Below are positions 8,655-22,676 of a stretch of 64,000 nucleotides of DNA, piece after piece. Location of the stretch: NCBI GenBank assembly GCA_963752605.1, contig CAVVYW010000006.1, positions 682,001-746,000 of the forward strand, read 5' to 3'. The stretch is from CAVVYW01 sp963752605. GTDB lineage: Bacteria > Actinomycetota > Thermoleophilia > Solirubrobacterales > 70-9. A program made the translations under genes and the position numbers. The notes beneath the pieces were generated by a model, which saw only the letters and a list, made by a program, of their open reading frames with translations, was not told where the DNA came from and did not search any database. The stretch's first letter is position 1. Each line of letters begins with the position of its first letter.

Positions 8655-10255
8655 TCGCTCGTTGAAGCCGACGTGGATGTGGTCGCAGTGGTCGGCCGCG
8701 GCGAAGTCCGGGCCGGGCCGTCGGGGTCGAAGCAGTAGATCAGCTCGGTCGGCTTCTGACCCGCGGGCAGGGCGCCAGCGAGCGGGCGATGATGCCGCAG
8801 GGCCCGTTGAGGTCGGTGATCGTGCAGGGGACTCCGTCGATCGCGGCGATGTCGACGGCGCGTCCGAAGAAGTGGTTGGAGATGTTCCCGCCCGCGGTGT
8901 TCATTGTCGTGATCCGAGCGCAGGGAGGAGATCAGGATCTCGTGCTCCTGGCTGATCGCGCCGATCACGCCGATGACGCGCGGGTCGATCGCGCCCTGCT
9001 GCAGGTCCCACATCTCGAGCGAGTTCGAGAGCTCGACGTTCTCCCAGTTGACCGGGATGGACATCGGGCCTGGCAGCGCGACGGCGTAGGCGGTCGTGCG
9101 CGTCTGGCACTTGCCCGCGAGCGGCCTCGGCCTCCTCGAGCACGGCCTCCACGTACCAGGAGGCATGGTTGTGCTGGAAGAGCCCGGCCTTGATCGTCCC
9201 GTTCGCCCAGATCATCCGCGCCAGCGTGGCGGCCGAGTCCGCGGGGCTCTCCCGGGTCGGCTTGCCGTCGCCGTCGCCATCGACCGCGAACTGCTCCCAG
9301 TTCTCGTCGGTGATGCCGAGGGGCCCAGCAGCTCAAGCTCCTCCTTGGTCATGCCACGCCCGAAGTCGGACTCGAGCCGGGCCACCGCGGCCATCGCCCA
9401 GACCCCGTCCTCGCCGAGCTCGTACGGCCCGGCCGCCTCCTGGAATCGCCTTCAGGTAGTCCTCCGGGATGCTTTCCTGGACGTCCTCGGCGGGGTCGCA
9501 GGTGAGCTGCTGACGCGTCGGGATCAGGGAGAGGTCCGCCCGCGCCGTTGCCGATGCCGCCGAAGCAGGCGGCGCGCGCGATCACGTCGGCCACGTACCA
9601 GTCGGCGTGGTTGTAGGCGAAGATCGCGCCCTCCGGGTCCTCGGGCATGCCGGCCGCCCGCAAATAGCGCGCGGCGGCGAAGATCGCGTCCTCGGGGTCG
9701 TGCGGGTCGCTTCGCCGTCGCCGTTCGCATCCACCCCGTAGGCGTCCCAGGTGGAGGGCATGAACTGCATCCAGCCGAGGGCGCCGGCCGAGGAGGGCCC
9801 ATGGTTGGCGCCGAAGCCGGTCTCGATCTCGTTGATCGCCGCGAGGATCGACGGGTCCGGCGGGGCCGAGCCCGTACTTCTCCGTGGCCGCGCTGGTAGA
9901 TGGGGATCAGGAAGGCGGGAACCGCGGTCGGGCCGCAGGACTGCGGCAGCGGGCAACGGGGGCGGCGCGACGTCCTCCTCCGGATCCTTCGCGCCCTTCT
10001 CCTGGTCGGGCCTTCTTCTTCTTGTCGGGCTTCGGGTCCTGCTGGCCTCGGCGCTTCGGCGGGCTCCGGCTTGGATTGCGGCTTCGGCTTCGTCGGCTGC
10101 TTCGGCGGCCGACACGACGGCGGGCTCCTGGGTGCGGGCCGGCGGCGCGGTGGTCGGGGGCGGCGGCGGGTCGGGCGGCGTCTGGGCGCCCGCGCCCTGG
10201 GCGGCGATCGCCGCGCCCACCAGGGTCGCGGCGACCGTGTGCGAAGCCGTCCCAT
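8651..10255 (-). CDS. secreted peptidoglycan hydrolase: lytic transglycosylase plus M15-like peptidase, several frame breaks
   Basis: Pieces in three frames line up in one order. They are: a start MGRLRTR with a hydrophobic stretch ending AQGAGAQ (signal peptide); a Pro/Glu/Lys-rich linker; a transglycosylase domain (ILAAINEIETGFG, then SSAGALGWMQFMPSTW, then FAYNHADWYVADV); a second, related repeat (WAMAAVARLESDFGRGM, then GLFQHNHASWYVEAV); and a C-terminal M15-like domain with SNHFFGRAVDIA and the zinc motif DHCDHIHVGF. The family cuts glycan strands and peptide stems of the wall. At least five frame shifts interrupt it; one is a lost G in the CGG at about 10234. The ATG overlaps the stop of the VirB8-like gene, so the two belong together. 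The exact 3' end is unresolved. Confidence 0.7.
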
Positions 10256-11017
10256 CAGCCAGCACCTCCGCGACCCGCCAGCCGTCGCCGTCGTTGCGGA
10301 GGGTCAGCCGCAGCTCGCTGGCGGCCTGCAGTCGCAGCAGCGAGACGCTGGCCACGATCTCCTCGCCCTCGCGCTCCCGAGCACGACGTTCAGCACCTCG
10401 GCCTGGGGCACCTCGGTGCCGGCGGAAGCCGCGGCGGGTCGTCGGTGAGCGCCTTGGCGAGCGGAGGCCGGCGACGCGGCGAAACGTCGGCGTCGTCTCG
10501 TCGACCTTCCCGACCTCATACGGACGAAAGCTCAGCGAAGGCCAGGCAATCTGGCGGGAGGCGCGGCGGCCGCGGCGCCGGGGCGCCGGGCGGGACGGCC
10601 TGGCCGCGACCGGCGCCGAGTTCGTCGGCCTCGAAGTCGGGGTGCGACGCCCTGCAGGGTCGATGGCGGGGTCGCCCGTGGCGTGCGGAGGCGACCGCGC
10701 CGGCTGCGGAGCGGCCGCGGCCACCGACCGCCGGGCTCGGCGAGCGATGCGCCCGCGAGCCCGCCCCGACCGCGCGCAACGCGGCGGCGGTGCGCGATCC
10801 CGGTCCGGGTCGCGGGCCCGTAGTCGCCGAGCGGTCCGCAAGCGGCCAGAGGAGCTTCGTCTGGATCAGCGCGCTGGCAGGCGGCTCGATCGCTCCCAAG
10901 GCGCCCCTCCGCACGCCGGCCCGCGTCGCGTCGGTGGCGGCCAGAGCACCCTCCTCGAGGTCCCAGGCGGCCTCGCGGAGCTCCAGCCGTCCTTCGGCGG
11001 AAGTCTTCAGCTTTCAT
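10255..11017 (-). CDS. membrane-anchored NTF2/VirB8-like protein, frame breaks
   Basis: Reassembling the frames gives an N-terminal cytoplasmic helix region (EGRLELREAAWDLEEGAL, then LIQTKLLWPLADR), a hydrophobic segment, an Ala/Pro-rich stretch and a C-terminal domain with YEVGKVDETT, TFRRVA, TEVPQAEVLNVVL, ASVSLLRLQAASELRLTLRN and GWRVAEVLA. This resembles the NTF2-like fold of VirB8/TcpC conjugation proteins. With the wall hydrolase that overlaps its end it could be a remnant or a domesticated part of a type IV secretion system; no other such gene is visible. The start is uncertain because an indel falls just inside ATG 11017. The function call is inference. Confidence 0.5.
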
Positions 11018-11075
11018 GCGTGGCGGTCTCGGGGCTCGGCATCTGAGGAAGTTGCGGAGAGCTTCTCCCTGTAGC

Positions 11076-13827
<2,752 letters not shown>

Positions 13828-13833
13828 GCGGCC

Positions 13834-13839
13834 AGGGTA
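13834..13839 (-). promoter_or_regulatory. -10 box of clpB, leaderless type
   Basis: TACCCT on the minus strand, 6 nt before the clpB ATG, with no ribosome-binding site. The shared heat-shock element lies 16 nt further upstream, where the -35 region would be. Confidence 0.5.
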
Positions 13840-13855
13840 GCGGCTTAGGCGGAAA

Positions 13856-13871
13856 ATGAAGAAATCTAAGT
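13856..13871 (-). promoter_or_regulatory. candidate heat-shock operator upstream of clpB
   Basis: The minus strand reads ACTTAGATTTCTTCAT, which matches ACTCAGATTTCTTAAT upstream of dnaK at 14 of 16 positions. The element lies 28 nt before the clpB start and covers the -35 region. HspR, encoded in the dnaK operon, is the natural candidate to bind it. Confidence 0.5.
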
Positions 13872-13965
13872 CGCCTACGACTAAAACCACTATCCCTATT
13901 TGCCGGCAGGGCTCCTGGACCGTAGGATCACGCGTCAGGCGCGCGTTCAAACCCGGCCGGATGCC

Positions 13966-14371
13966 GTGAGCGACAGCAACGTCGACACCTACAAGCGAAT
14001 CCTGGAGGCCTTCAATGAGCGTGGCCTGGCGGGGGCGCTGGAGTACTTCTCCGAGGACATCGAGGTCTACGACCCCGACCTGCCCCAGGGAATGCGGATT
14101 CGAGGCCACGAGCGATGTCCGCCGCACGATCGGCGAGGTGCCGAGTCGGTCCGAGCGCGACCATGATCCGACGGCGATCGAGTCGCGGCCTATCGACGCG
14201 ACGAGCCGAGGACCGGCTGGGCGAGCCAGCGTCGAGGTCCGCGCGCAGGCGCTGACCTGCCGCGACGGCAAGATCGTCGATGGCGCGCCTACGCTCGATC
14301 CAGGACGCGCTCGCGCGAACGGCTCGGTCCGTCGAGCCGGCGAGCCTGTATCGCGACTGCGAGGCCGCTAG
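13966..14371 (+). CDS. SnoaL-like (NTF2 fold) protein, frame breaks
   Basis: The GTG at 13966 opens SDSNVDTYKRILEAFNERG, then LAGALEYFSEDIEVYDPDL and a GHE, the usual first half of a SnoaL-like polyketide-cyclase-fold protein. Two other frames continue the family pattern (DVRRTIGEV; VEVRAQALTCRDGKIVD). At least two single-base breaks are needed to join them. Proteins of this type are small pockets of many uses, and no substrate can be inferred. It is divergent from clpB. Confidence 0.6.
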
Positions 14372-14402
14372 CGATCCTCGCCTGCAGCCCTTGCCGGTCA
14401 AC

Positions 14403-15300
14403 ATGCGTCGCAGTCGGCGCGGCAGCGGCGGCTGCGCCGTCGCTGGCGTCGCTCTGGTGGCGGCGCTCGCTCTCCCGCGGGGCATCGCCCCCGCGAGGGA
14501 GGGGGAGCAGCGGCCCGCAGAAGACATGGCCGCGGGTACCGGACCTATCCCCAGCGACGACGCGGTGCGCGACGCCGCCGGGTTCGCGGCCGGCCGCGGC
14601 GCCCGGTGGAGCTTCGCCGTGGTCGACGCCGATGGCGGGCTTCCGCGGCTACGACGCGAACACTCCCGTACAGTCGGCGAGCGCCTCGAAGGCACTGCTG
14701 CTCGCGGCCGAGCTGCATCGCCTCCGTCACGCGCGAAGGGAGCCGCTCGACGAGGGAACGCGCGCCGTGCTGGAGCCGATGATCACCTACTCCGACAACG
14801 ACGCCGCCAGCGCCGTGTACGCGCGGGTCGGCGACACGGGACTGGAGGGCAGCCGCTCACTGGGCCGGGATGCGCAGCTTCGGGCTGGACCCCGGCTTCT
14901 GGGGCGGCGCCCAGCTCACCGCGGCGGACCTCGCCCGCTTCTACTGGCGACTAGAGCGCAACTTCCCCGGGCCGGTATCGCGAGTACGGCATGAGGCTCC
15001 TCTCCCACATCACGGAGACGCAGCGCTGGGGCATCCCGGCCGCCGCCGGCGACGACTGGAGGGTCTGGTTCAAGGGCGGATGGCGGCCGGCCGGGCAGGA
15101 GGGCACGACGGGTGCCGTCACCCACCAGGGGGCGCTGCTGGTCCACCGCAGAGGCGAGCGACTCGCGCTCGCCGTGCTCACCAACGAGGCGCCCGGCACG
15201 GGCGGCGGCTACACCGCGATCGAGGGTGTCACCGGGCCGGCTGCTCGCCGAGCCGCCCCACGCGCGGGCGGCTGGCCCGTTCCCAGCCCTTACGGCGCTG
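14403..15300 (+). CDS. class A beta-lactamase-like serine hydrolase, secreted, frame breaks
   Basis: ATG 14403 opens a signal-peptide-like start (MRRSRRGSGG, then AVAGVALVAALAL). The mature part, across three or four frame breaks, shows the SxxK nucleophile in VQSASASKALLLAAEL, the SDN motif in MITYSDNDAASAVYARV, FGLDPGFWGGAQLTAADLA, and a KGGW segment (VWFKGGWRPAG) in place of KTG. The family covers beta-lactamases and penicillin-binding or esterase-like hydrolases. A true antibiotic-resistance role is doubtful because the last motif is altered. The 3' end is unresolved and overlaps the convergent hspR end. Confidence 0.65.
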
Positions 15301-15785
15301 GATCCGGATCTTGGTCGGCTTGCCGCCGAGCGCATCGGGCTCGTAGGCGCCGTAGGGGACCAGCTCGCCGCCGAGCGACTTGCGCAGACGCTCCATCTCC
15401 TTGCCGATCTCGCTGCTCCATCTCGGCCGCGCGCTTGCGCATCCGGGCGATCTGGGCGCGCATCTGCTCGACGCGCCGCTCGAGCTCGAGCACCGTCTCG
15501 ACCCCGGCGAGATTGAGGCCCTCCTCGCCGGTCATCTGCTGGATCCGGCGCAGCCGCTCCACGTCCGCCTGCGAGTAGAGGCGGGTGTTCTTGGGGGACC
15601 GCTTCGGGCTGATGAGTCCGCGCGCCTCGTACATCCGGAGGGTCTGCGGGTGCATCTCGGCGAGCTCCGCCGCCACCGAGATCATCAACACGCCCGTTCG
15701 TGGTCCAGCCGGCCTCGGCGCGGGTGCGCGCCGGCTCCTCCGTCTTCGACGTGCGCGTCCTGCGACGGGCGGGCATCGCTCTCAC
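15229..15785 (-). CDS. hspR: HspR, MerR-family heat-shock repressor, two frame breaks
   Basis: HspR represses the dnaK operon and clpB in actinobacteria and is itself helped by DnaK. The core MISVAAELAEMHPQTLRMYE, then RGLISPKRSPKNTRLYSQ, is the MerR-type winged helix of HspR. A coiled-coil dimer helix and the tail KPTKIRIQRRKG follow. A break near 15690 separates the N-terminus (MPARRRTRTSKTEEP...) from the core, and another near 15415 shifts the tail. The corrected frame ends at 15229. The start is GTG 15785, overlapping the dnaJ stop by 4 nt, or ATG 15776. It is the last gene of dnaK-grpE-dnaJ-hspR. Confidence 0.9.
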
Positions 15786-16898
15786 TGGCTCGCCAGAGCC
15801 GACCGAGCATCGGCCGGCCGGGTCTCCCGCGGGTTCCGGCCGTTCAGGGCGTCCGCAAGCTTCTCGACCGCCTCGCGCTGCTCGTCGTCCAGCTCGCGCG
15901 GCACGTCGATCCTCAGGCGGTAGTAGATGTCCCCGCGACCGCCGCCCTTGGTGCGGGGCGGGCCCTCCCCGCGCAGGCGCTGGGTGGTGCCGTGCTGGGT
16001 GCCGGCGGGAATCCGGATTCGCTTGGAGCCGTTCAGCGTCGGCACCTCGACCGTCGCCCCCTGGATCGCCTCGGTCACGGTGATCGGGAGATCCACCTCG
16101 AGGTTGCCGTCCGGACGCTGTTTGAAGACCGGCGAGGGGGAGACCCTGGTGGTGACGTAGAGGTCACCGCGCTGGCCGTCGCGGAAGCCGGCCTCGCCCT
16201 TGCCGGCGAGGCGGATCCGGCTGCCGTCGTGGACGCCCGCCGGGATGTTGACCGGGTAGCGCTTGGTCTCCTGGGTGACCCCGCTGCCCCGGCAGGTGGG
16301 GCAGGGATCCTCGATCACGCTGCCCTGTCCCCCGCACTCCGGGCACGGCTGGGAGATGGAGAAGACACCCTGACTCTGGTTGTCGATCCCCGTGCCCTCG
16401 CACGGGGGCATGTCTTCGGCGCGGTCCCGGCTTGGCGCCGGACCCGTTGCAGGTCCCGCACGGGCCGGTGGTGGGGACGGCCACGCTGATCTGCGCGCCG
16501 TGCATCGCCTGATCGAAGGAGAGGCGGACCTCGGTCTCGAGGTCGCGCCCCCGCTGCGCACGGGGGCCCTGCCCGCGCCCGCCCCGGTTGAAGAGGGTCG
16601 AGAAGATGTCGCCGAGGTCGGAGGCGAAGCCGCCGCCGGGGAAGCCGCCCCCCGGGAACCCGCCGGGCCCGCCGCCGCCGAAGCCGAACATGCCGCCGGC
16701 GTCGTACTGCTTGCGCTTCTCGGCATCGGAGAGCACGTCGTAGGCCTGCTGGATCTCCTTGAAGCGCTCCTCCGCCTCGTCGTCGCCCGGATTTCGGTCA
16801 GGATGCCACTTGCGGGCCAGCTCCCGGTACGCCTTCTTGATCTCGTCCTGAGAGGACGACTTGGAGACGCCGAGCACCTCGTAGAAGTCGCGCGCCAT
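15782..16898 (-). CDS. dnaJ: chaperone DnaJ, two frame breaks
   Basis: DnaJ delivers substrates to DnaK and stimulates its ATPase. The J-domain opens MARDFYEVLGVSKSSSQDEI and contains the HPD loop in KWHPDRNPGDD. A Gly/Phe-rich stretch and the zinc-finger domain follow (CGTCNGSG, then CPECGGQG and CPTCRGSG), and then the C-terminal substrate domain. Two single-base losses interrupt the zinc finger. Adding a G to the run at 16426-16428 and a C to the run at 16404-16408 restores GAKPGTAPKTCPPCEGTG, including the missing CxxCxGxG repeat. This is the cleanest case of homopolymer shortening in the window. Confidence 0.94.
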
Positions 16899-16916
16899 CA
16901 GCCGCCCCCTACGCGC

Positions 16917-17399
16917 TCACCACGACTCGGGCGGGCGGAGCACCTGCCCGTTCAGGCGGTAGCCCTTCTCGACGGTCTCGAGGACATGCCCGGCATCGGT
17001 GCCCTCCTCGGCGCGGGTCGAGAGCGCCTCGTGCAGCTCGGGATCGAAGCGCTCGCCGAGCGGGTCATACGACTCGACGCCGGCGTCGGAGAGCTTGTCC
17101 CGCAGCTCGTCGAGAACGAGCTGAACTCCCTTGACCAGTGAGCCCTGCTCCGCCTCGGCCGCCGCGAGCGCGCGCTCGAGGTTGTCCACGACGGGGAGCA
17201 GCTGCTTGGCCAGCTCCGCCTTGCCCCTCGCCGTGGCCTCGGCGGACTCCTTCGCCACCCGCTTCCGGTAGTTCTCGAAGTCGGCGCGCGTGCGCTGCGC
17301 CAGCTCGAGGTACTCGTCGCGCTCGCGCTTCGTCGCGGTCAGCTCGTCCAGGTCGTGTTCGACCTGGTCCTGGGCGGCCTGGGTCTCCTCATCCGCCAT
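16917..17399 (-). CDS. grpE: nucleotide exchange factor GrpE
   Basis: GrpE releases ADP from DnaK. From the ATG at 17399 the protein has 160 residues: an acidic N-terminus (MADEETQAAQDQVEHDLDEL), the long helix with RTRADFENYRKRVAKE, and the beta-domain GYRLNGQVLRPPESW at the end, where most GrpE have VL(R/K)PA.VVV. The C-terminus therefore stops a little early. It lies 10 nt downstream of dnaK. No frame break. Confidence 0.95.
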   Translation of the reverse strand: MADEETQAAQDQVEHDLDELTATKRERDEYLELAQRTRADFENYRKRVAKESAEATARGKAELAKQLLPVVDNLERALAAAEAEQGSLVKGVQLVLDELRDKLSDAGVESYDPLGERFDPELHEALSTRAEEGTDAGHVLETVEKGYRLNGQVLRPPESW

Positions 17400-17409
17400 G
17401 CGGGCCTCC

Positions 17410-19314
<1,905 letters not shown>

Positions 19315-19338
19315 CTGTTCTGTCCTCCAAAGCTCTCG

Positions 19339-19354
19339 ATTAAGAAATCTGAGT
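19339..19354 (-). promoter_or_regulatory. candidate heat-shock operator upstream of dnaK
   Basis: The minus strand reads ACTCAGATTTCTTAAT, shared with clpB at 14 of 16 positions. It starts 3 nt after the -10 box and would cover the transcription start, a fitting place for a repressor. It is not a canonical HAIR element, which is CTTGAGT-N7-ACTCAAG. Confidence 0.5.
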
Positions 19355-19357
19355 GCG

Positions 19358-19385
19358 AGTGTAGAAGATCGCTGCGAGATGTCAA
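19358..19385 (-). promoter_or_regulatory. dnaK promoter
   Basis: TTGACA (19380-19385) and TACACT (19358-19363) are separated by 16 nt on the minus strand, a near-consensus housekeeping sigma promoter. The leader of roughly 35 nt carries GGAGGA before the dnaK ATG. Confidence 0.75.
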
Positions 19386-19400
19386 CGATCCCGGAACGAC

Positions 19401-19426
19401 GAAGCCCCCGCCGAGGCGGGGGCTTC
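19401..19426 (-). terminator. hairpin terminator after the nuclease-fold gene
   Basis: GAAGCCCCCGCC and GGCGGGGGCTTC form a perfect 12-bp stem with a 2-nt centre. It lies 28 nt past the stop of the upstream minus-strand gene and just before the dnaK promoter. The T-run is poor, as is common in GC-rich genomes. Confidence 0.7.
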
Positions 19427-19453
19427 GCGCGAACTTCGCGGTGGCGGCAGGGC

Positions 19454-21363
19454 CTACTTCTTCTTGCCGCCCTTCTTCTTGCCCTTCTTCTTGCCACCCA
19501 GGTCGCGAACACCCCGACGTGATCGGAGGTCCACAGACCACCGGCGAACTTGTCCAGCGGGCCTGATGCGCCGGCCTTGAACGTGCCGTTGGTCAGGACG
19601 TGGTCGATCCGCGACTCCGCCGCGAGATCGCCACCGTTCGTGATCAGCCCCTGGGTCTCCGCTGGGCTCAGGAACGCACGAGAGCCCGTCGTGTGACTGG
19701 AGGTCGCGAACAGCCCGACCAGGTCGGTGAACCCGGCAGCCAGCAGCCGCTGCATCGCCGGCGGCGACTGCGGATCCGCGCTTCTCGTCGGAGTTCAGGT
19801 CACCGACGAGCACCGCGGGCTTCTTCGCCCGGGCCGTTGAGCAGCTCGGTGGCCTGATCCTCACGGACCGTCCCATCGTCGGACGCCTCGAGGTGCGTGT
19901 TGACGAAGTGGAACGACTTCCCACGCACCTGCGCATCGACCGAGACCCAACCCCGGTTCTGGGACACCTGAGGCCGCCCGGCAGGGTGGCGACACCTGGT
20001 TGTTGAACAGCGCGCCCTGCGGGTTCCTCGCCTTGACGCCGTTTCCGACGCGGACGAGGATCGCATCCCGCAGGGTCAGGCTGAGGTCACCGTCGATCCC
20101 ATGGAACAGGCAGACGGGAACGTGTGATTGGCTTTCTCGGGACCTAGCCCGTAATAACCCGCGAACGGGCGGGCGCCGGCGGCGGTCCTGCGTCGCACTG
20201 GTGTCGTAGCCCGCGGCGCAATCGGAGATGCCCGCGGCGTCGGTCCCGTTTCCGATCATGTCATAGGACAGGCCGGGGCCCAGGGTGTGGGACACACCGG
20301 CCCCGGGTTCCGCAGGCCGGGGTGCCGTCGTCGGCCGATTTTGGGCGAATTCCCTGAGGTGAGGTGGTGGTCGAAATTGGCGTCCGGCGGCAGGCCATTC
20401 GGCTCCGTCAGCCAACGGGCATTGGCCGCCTCGCTGTTGTCGGCGTGGCCGACCAGCCGCACGGCGGGGCAGTGCTTGCCCCGGGGCGCCACGTCCCCCG
20501 AGGCCGGCCTTGCGCCGGACCGCTCGTCTCGATGCCGCCTGCGCGTCGGGCCGTAGTCGGTCAGCCGTCGCCGTCGTTGTCGATACCGTCGGAGCACTGC
20601 GCCGCCGCGGCTCGCCGAGGGTGACTCCGGTGTCGTCGTTGCCGTCGAGCCACAACCAGGCCCATGGGCGCTCTGGGGGGTGCGGCAGAGGACCCAGGGT
20701 GGCCGAGTCGGCGAGGTCGAACGTCTTGCCGTCCGGCCCCGGGTCGTTGTCGAAGTCACCGAGGAACTCGGTGTCGAACCCGTTCTGCGAGATGCCCAGG
20801 CGATAGCCGCGATAGCACGGCTTCGACTTGCCCTTCTTGGCGCCGAGCACCTTGCCCGCTTCTGGGCCGCCTGGCCGCACTCCTTCTTCGTCTTCGCCTT
20901 CTCGTTCAGCGCGTTCAGGACATCTCTACGTAGTCGATCACGTGACGGTCCTGGCCCGCTGCGCGGCCGGGTTGAGCGGCGAGCCGTCGGTCGGAACCTG
21001 GAGCTTCAAAAGCGCCGCCTCCTGGAGGCCGACCAGGTCGACCTTCTTATTCTTGATCAGGGCGGCGATGTGGACCGCTCTCGTGTCGAAATCGTTCGCG
21101 TTGACGTCCTCTAGGCCGAACCCGATCGCGTTGGCGATGCTGTCGGGCTTCGAGGCGAAGCCGCCGGGGGCGCCGGGTTGAGCTTGTTGGCCAGGGCGGC
21201 AGGTCCGTGCCCAGGTAGAGGTTGAATGTCGCCACCCGGGGCGGGCCTTCCCCTTCTTGGCGTCGGCGAGTCCGGGCGCCAGGCAAAGGCTCAGGGCTGC
21301 AACCAGCCCCAACAAGCCCGCCATGCGCAGCCGTCCTCGGCCGCCGGAACGTGCGTAACTCAA
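19454..21363 (-). CDS. secreted endonuclease/exonuclease/phosphatase-family protein, many frame breaks
   Basis: TTG 21363 sits 5 nt behind AAGGAG and opens a signal peptide (LRMAGLLGLVAALSLCLAPG, then LADAKKGK). Later segments in several frames show VDLVGLQEAALLKLQVP, HTFPVCLFHGIDGDLSLTLR-type strands, FHFVNTHLEAS, AVLVGDLNSD and a final SDHVGVFATWV. These are the NxHL, GDxN and SDHxxV motifs of the metal-dependent DNase I/synaptic phosphatase fold. The protein is large for the fold, and the substrate could be nucleic acid, lipid or sugar phosphate. It ends with a Gly/Lys tail (GGKKKGKKKGGKKK). At least six frame breaks. Confidence 0.75.
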
Positions 21364-21459
21364 GTGAACTCCTTTCTTGAGGCGCCGTTCGCCAGAGCGG
21401 CTCCCCGAGTCTCCTCTCCTACTCCTAGTAACTGAAGTAATAACGCTATTTCGCACGTA

Positions 21460-21473
21460 GTTGCGGTCGCAAC
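21460..21473. promoter_or_regulatory. inverted repeat upstream of the nuclease-fold gene
   Basis: GTTGCG-GT-CGCAAC is a perfect 6-bp dyad about 100 nt before the TTG start. It might be an operator; nothing else supports that. Confidence 0.25.
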
Positions 21474-21533
21474 CGTAGAAAGCCGCAGTATTCGGTATGG
21501 GCCGATTGCCCAGTTTGCGGCTTCGCGCCGGAG

Positions 21534-21917
21534 CTAGCGGCCGGCGACCTGGGAGACGAAGTCGGCGACAGTCTCGGCCTGCTCGCCGCTCAGGATCCCG
21601 CCGGCATCCGTCCCGCGACGCCGTCGTTGATCGCGGCCAGCACCCGCGGCTTGATCGTGGCCGGGTCGGGCGGCGTCGGGCTCGGAGGGCGAGCAGGTCG
21701 TCGAGGTTCGGCCCGACGACGCCATCGGTCCCGGCCTTCGCCAGGGTGTGACAGCGCCGCAGTTGGTCACGAAGAGCTCCTTGCCCTCGTCGAGGCTGGA
21801 GGGGACGCTCTCCGGCGACGCGTCCTCACCGCCCTCGCGGCTGATGGCCCAGGCCGGGATCAGGACCGCGAACAGCAGGACTGCGAGACCGAAGATGACG
21901 AAGGTGCTCCTCTTCAT
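21534..21917 (-). CDS. small membrane-anchored c-type cytochrome, frame breaks
   Basis: ATG 21917 opens a membrane anchor (MKRSTFVIFGLAVLLFAVLI, then PAWAISREGG). The haem site reads VTNCGA followed, after one restored base, by CHTLAKAGTDGVVGPNLDDL, a CxxCH motif with the usual downstream GPNL. The distal methionine is probably in MPAG, shortly before ILSGEQAETVADFVSQVAGR. Two or more frame breaks. It would carry electrons outside the membrane. The start overlaps the nth stop (ATGA), so the two share a transcript. Confidence 0.75.
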   Translation of the reverse strand: MKRSTFVIFGLAVLLFAVLIPAWAISREGGEDASPESVPSSLDEGKELFVTNCGAVTPWRRPGPMASSGRTSTTCSPSEPDAARPGHDQAAGAGRDQRRRRGTDAGGILSGEQAETVADFVSQVAGR

Positions 21918-22649
21918 GACTGGCGCGGGAGGATATAGCCGTCGGCTGCGCCGCTCCGGTACCAGGGGCACATGCGTCGCAGCGCGCACTCCCCGCACCG
22001 CGGCCGCGGCCGGCAGATCTCCCGGCCGTGGCGGATCAGGTTGATGTGGAGCTCGTAGGCATCCTCCGGCGGGACCACCGCCAGCATCTCGTCGTGGGCC
22101 TCCTCGAAGGAGGCACCGGGGCGGAACAGTCCCAGCCGGCCGCCCACCCGGTGAACGTGGGTGTCGACGGGGATCTCCGGCCGGCCGAAGGCGAAGATCA
22201 GGACGCACGCCGCGGTCTTGCGCCCGACTCCCGGCAGTGAGACCAGGAATCCATGGCCTCGTCGCGCGGCGCGTCCTCGAGCCAGTCGAGGTCCGGATGG
22301 TCCTGGAGGCGGCCGAGGATCTCCTGGATGCGCGGGGCCTTTGTCGGGCTCAGCCCGCCGGGCTTGATGGCCTCCTCCACCGCTTCGGTGGGCGCGTCGC
22401 GCACCTCCTCCCAGGTCGGGAACCTCTCCCGCAGCCGGCCGTAGGCGACGTCGCGGTTGCGGTCGTTCGTGTTCTGGGAGAGGACCGTGCGCACCAGCTC
22501 TGCGATCGGATGGCCGTGGGCTCGTTCACCGGCCGGCCGTAGAGCTCTCGGAGCCGGTCGCGGATCGCGATCACCCGCCGGCGGGGCGGCCGCCTCCACG
22601 ACGGGTCCCGCTTGGGTACCGACCCCTTGACCTTCTCTGGCAGAGGCAC
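21914..22649 (-). CDS. nth: endonuclease III-like DNA glycosylase, frame breaks
   Basis: Base-excision repair glycosylase/AP lyase for oxidised pyrimidines. The N-terminal part (VIAIRDRLRELYGRP, then PIAELVRTVLSQNTNDRNRD and GGLSPTKAPRIQEILGRL), the HhH region near LPGVGRKTA (present in another frame) and VDTHVHRVGGRLGLF are followed by the [4Fe-4S] motif C-x6-C-x2-C-x5-C in ICRPRPRCGECALRRMCPW. Two or three frame breaks separate the parts. The start is GTG 22649. Downstream it overlaps the cytochrome gene by 4 nt. Confidence 0.85.
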
Positions 22650-22676
22650 CAGAAGAGAATCTTCTGCACCGCCTCA

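Noticed and set aside
14403..15300. Serine hydrolase as an antibiotic-resistance beta-lactamase
   Set aside because: The KTG motif reads KGGW and the frame is broken; a resistance call would not be supported.
21359..21381. CTCAAG-N11-CTTGAG before the secreted nuclease-fold gene as a HspR (HAIR) site
   Set aside because: The half-sites face the wrong way for HAIR (CTTGAGT-N7-ACTCAAG) and the spacing is 11; the repeat also includes the ribosome-binding site. Probably chance or a leader hairpin.
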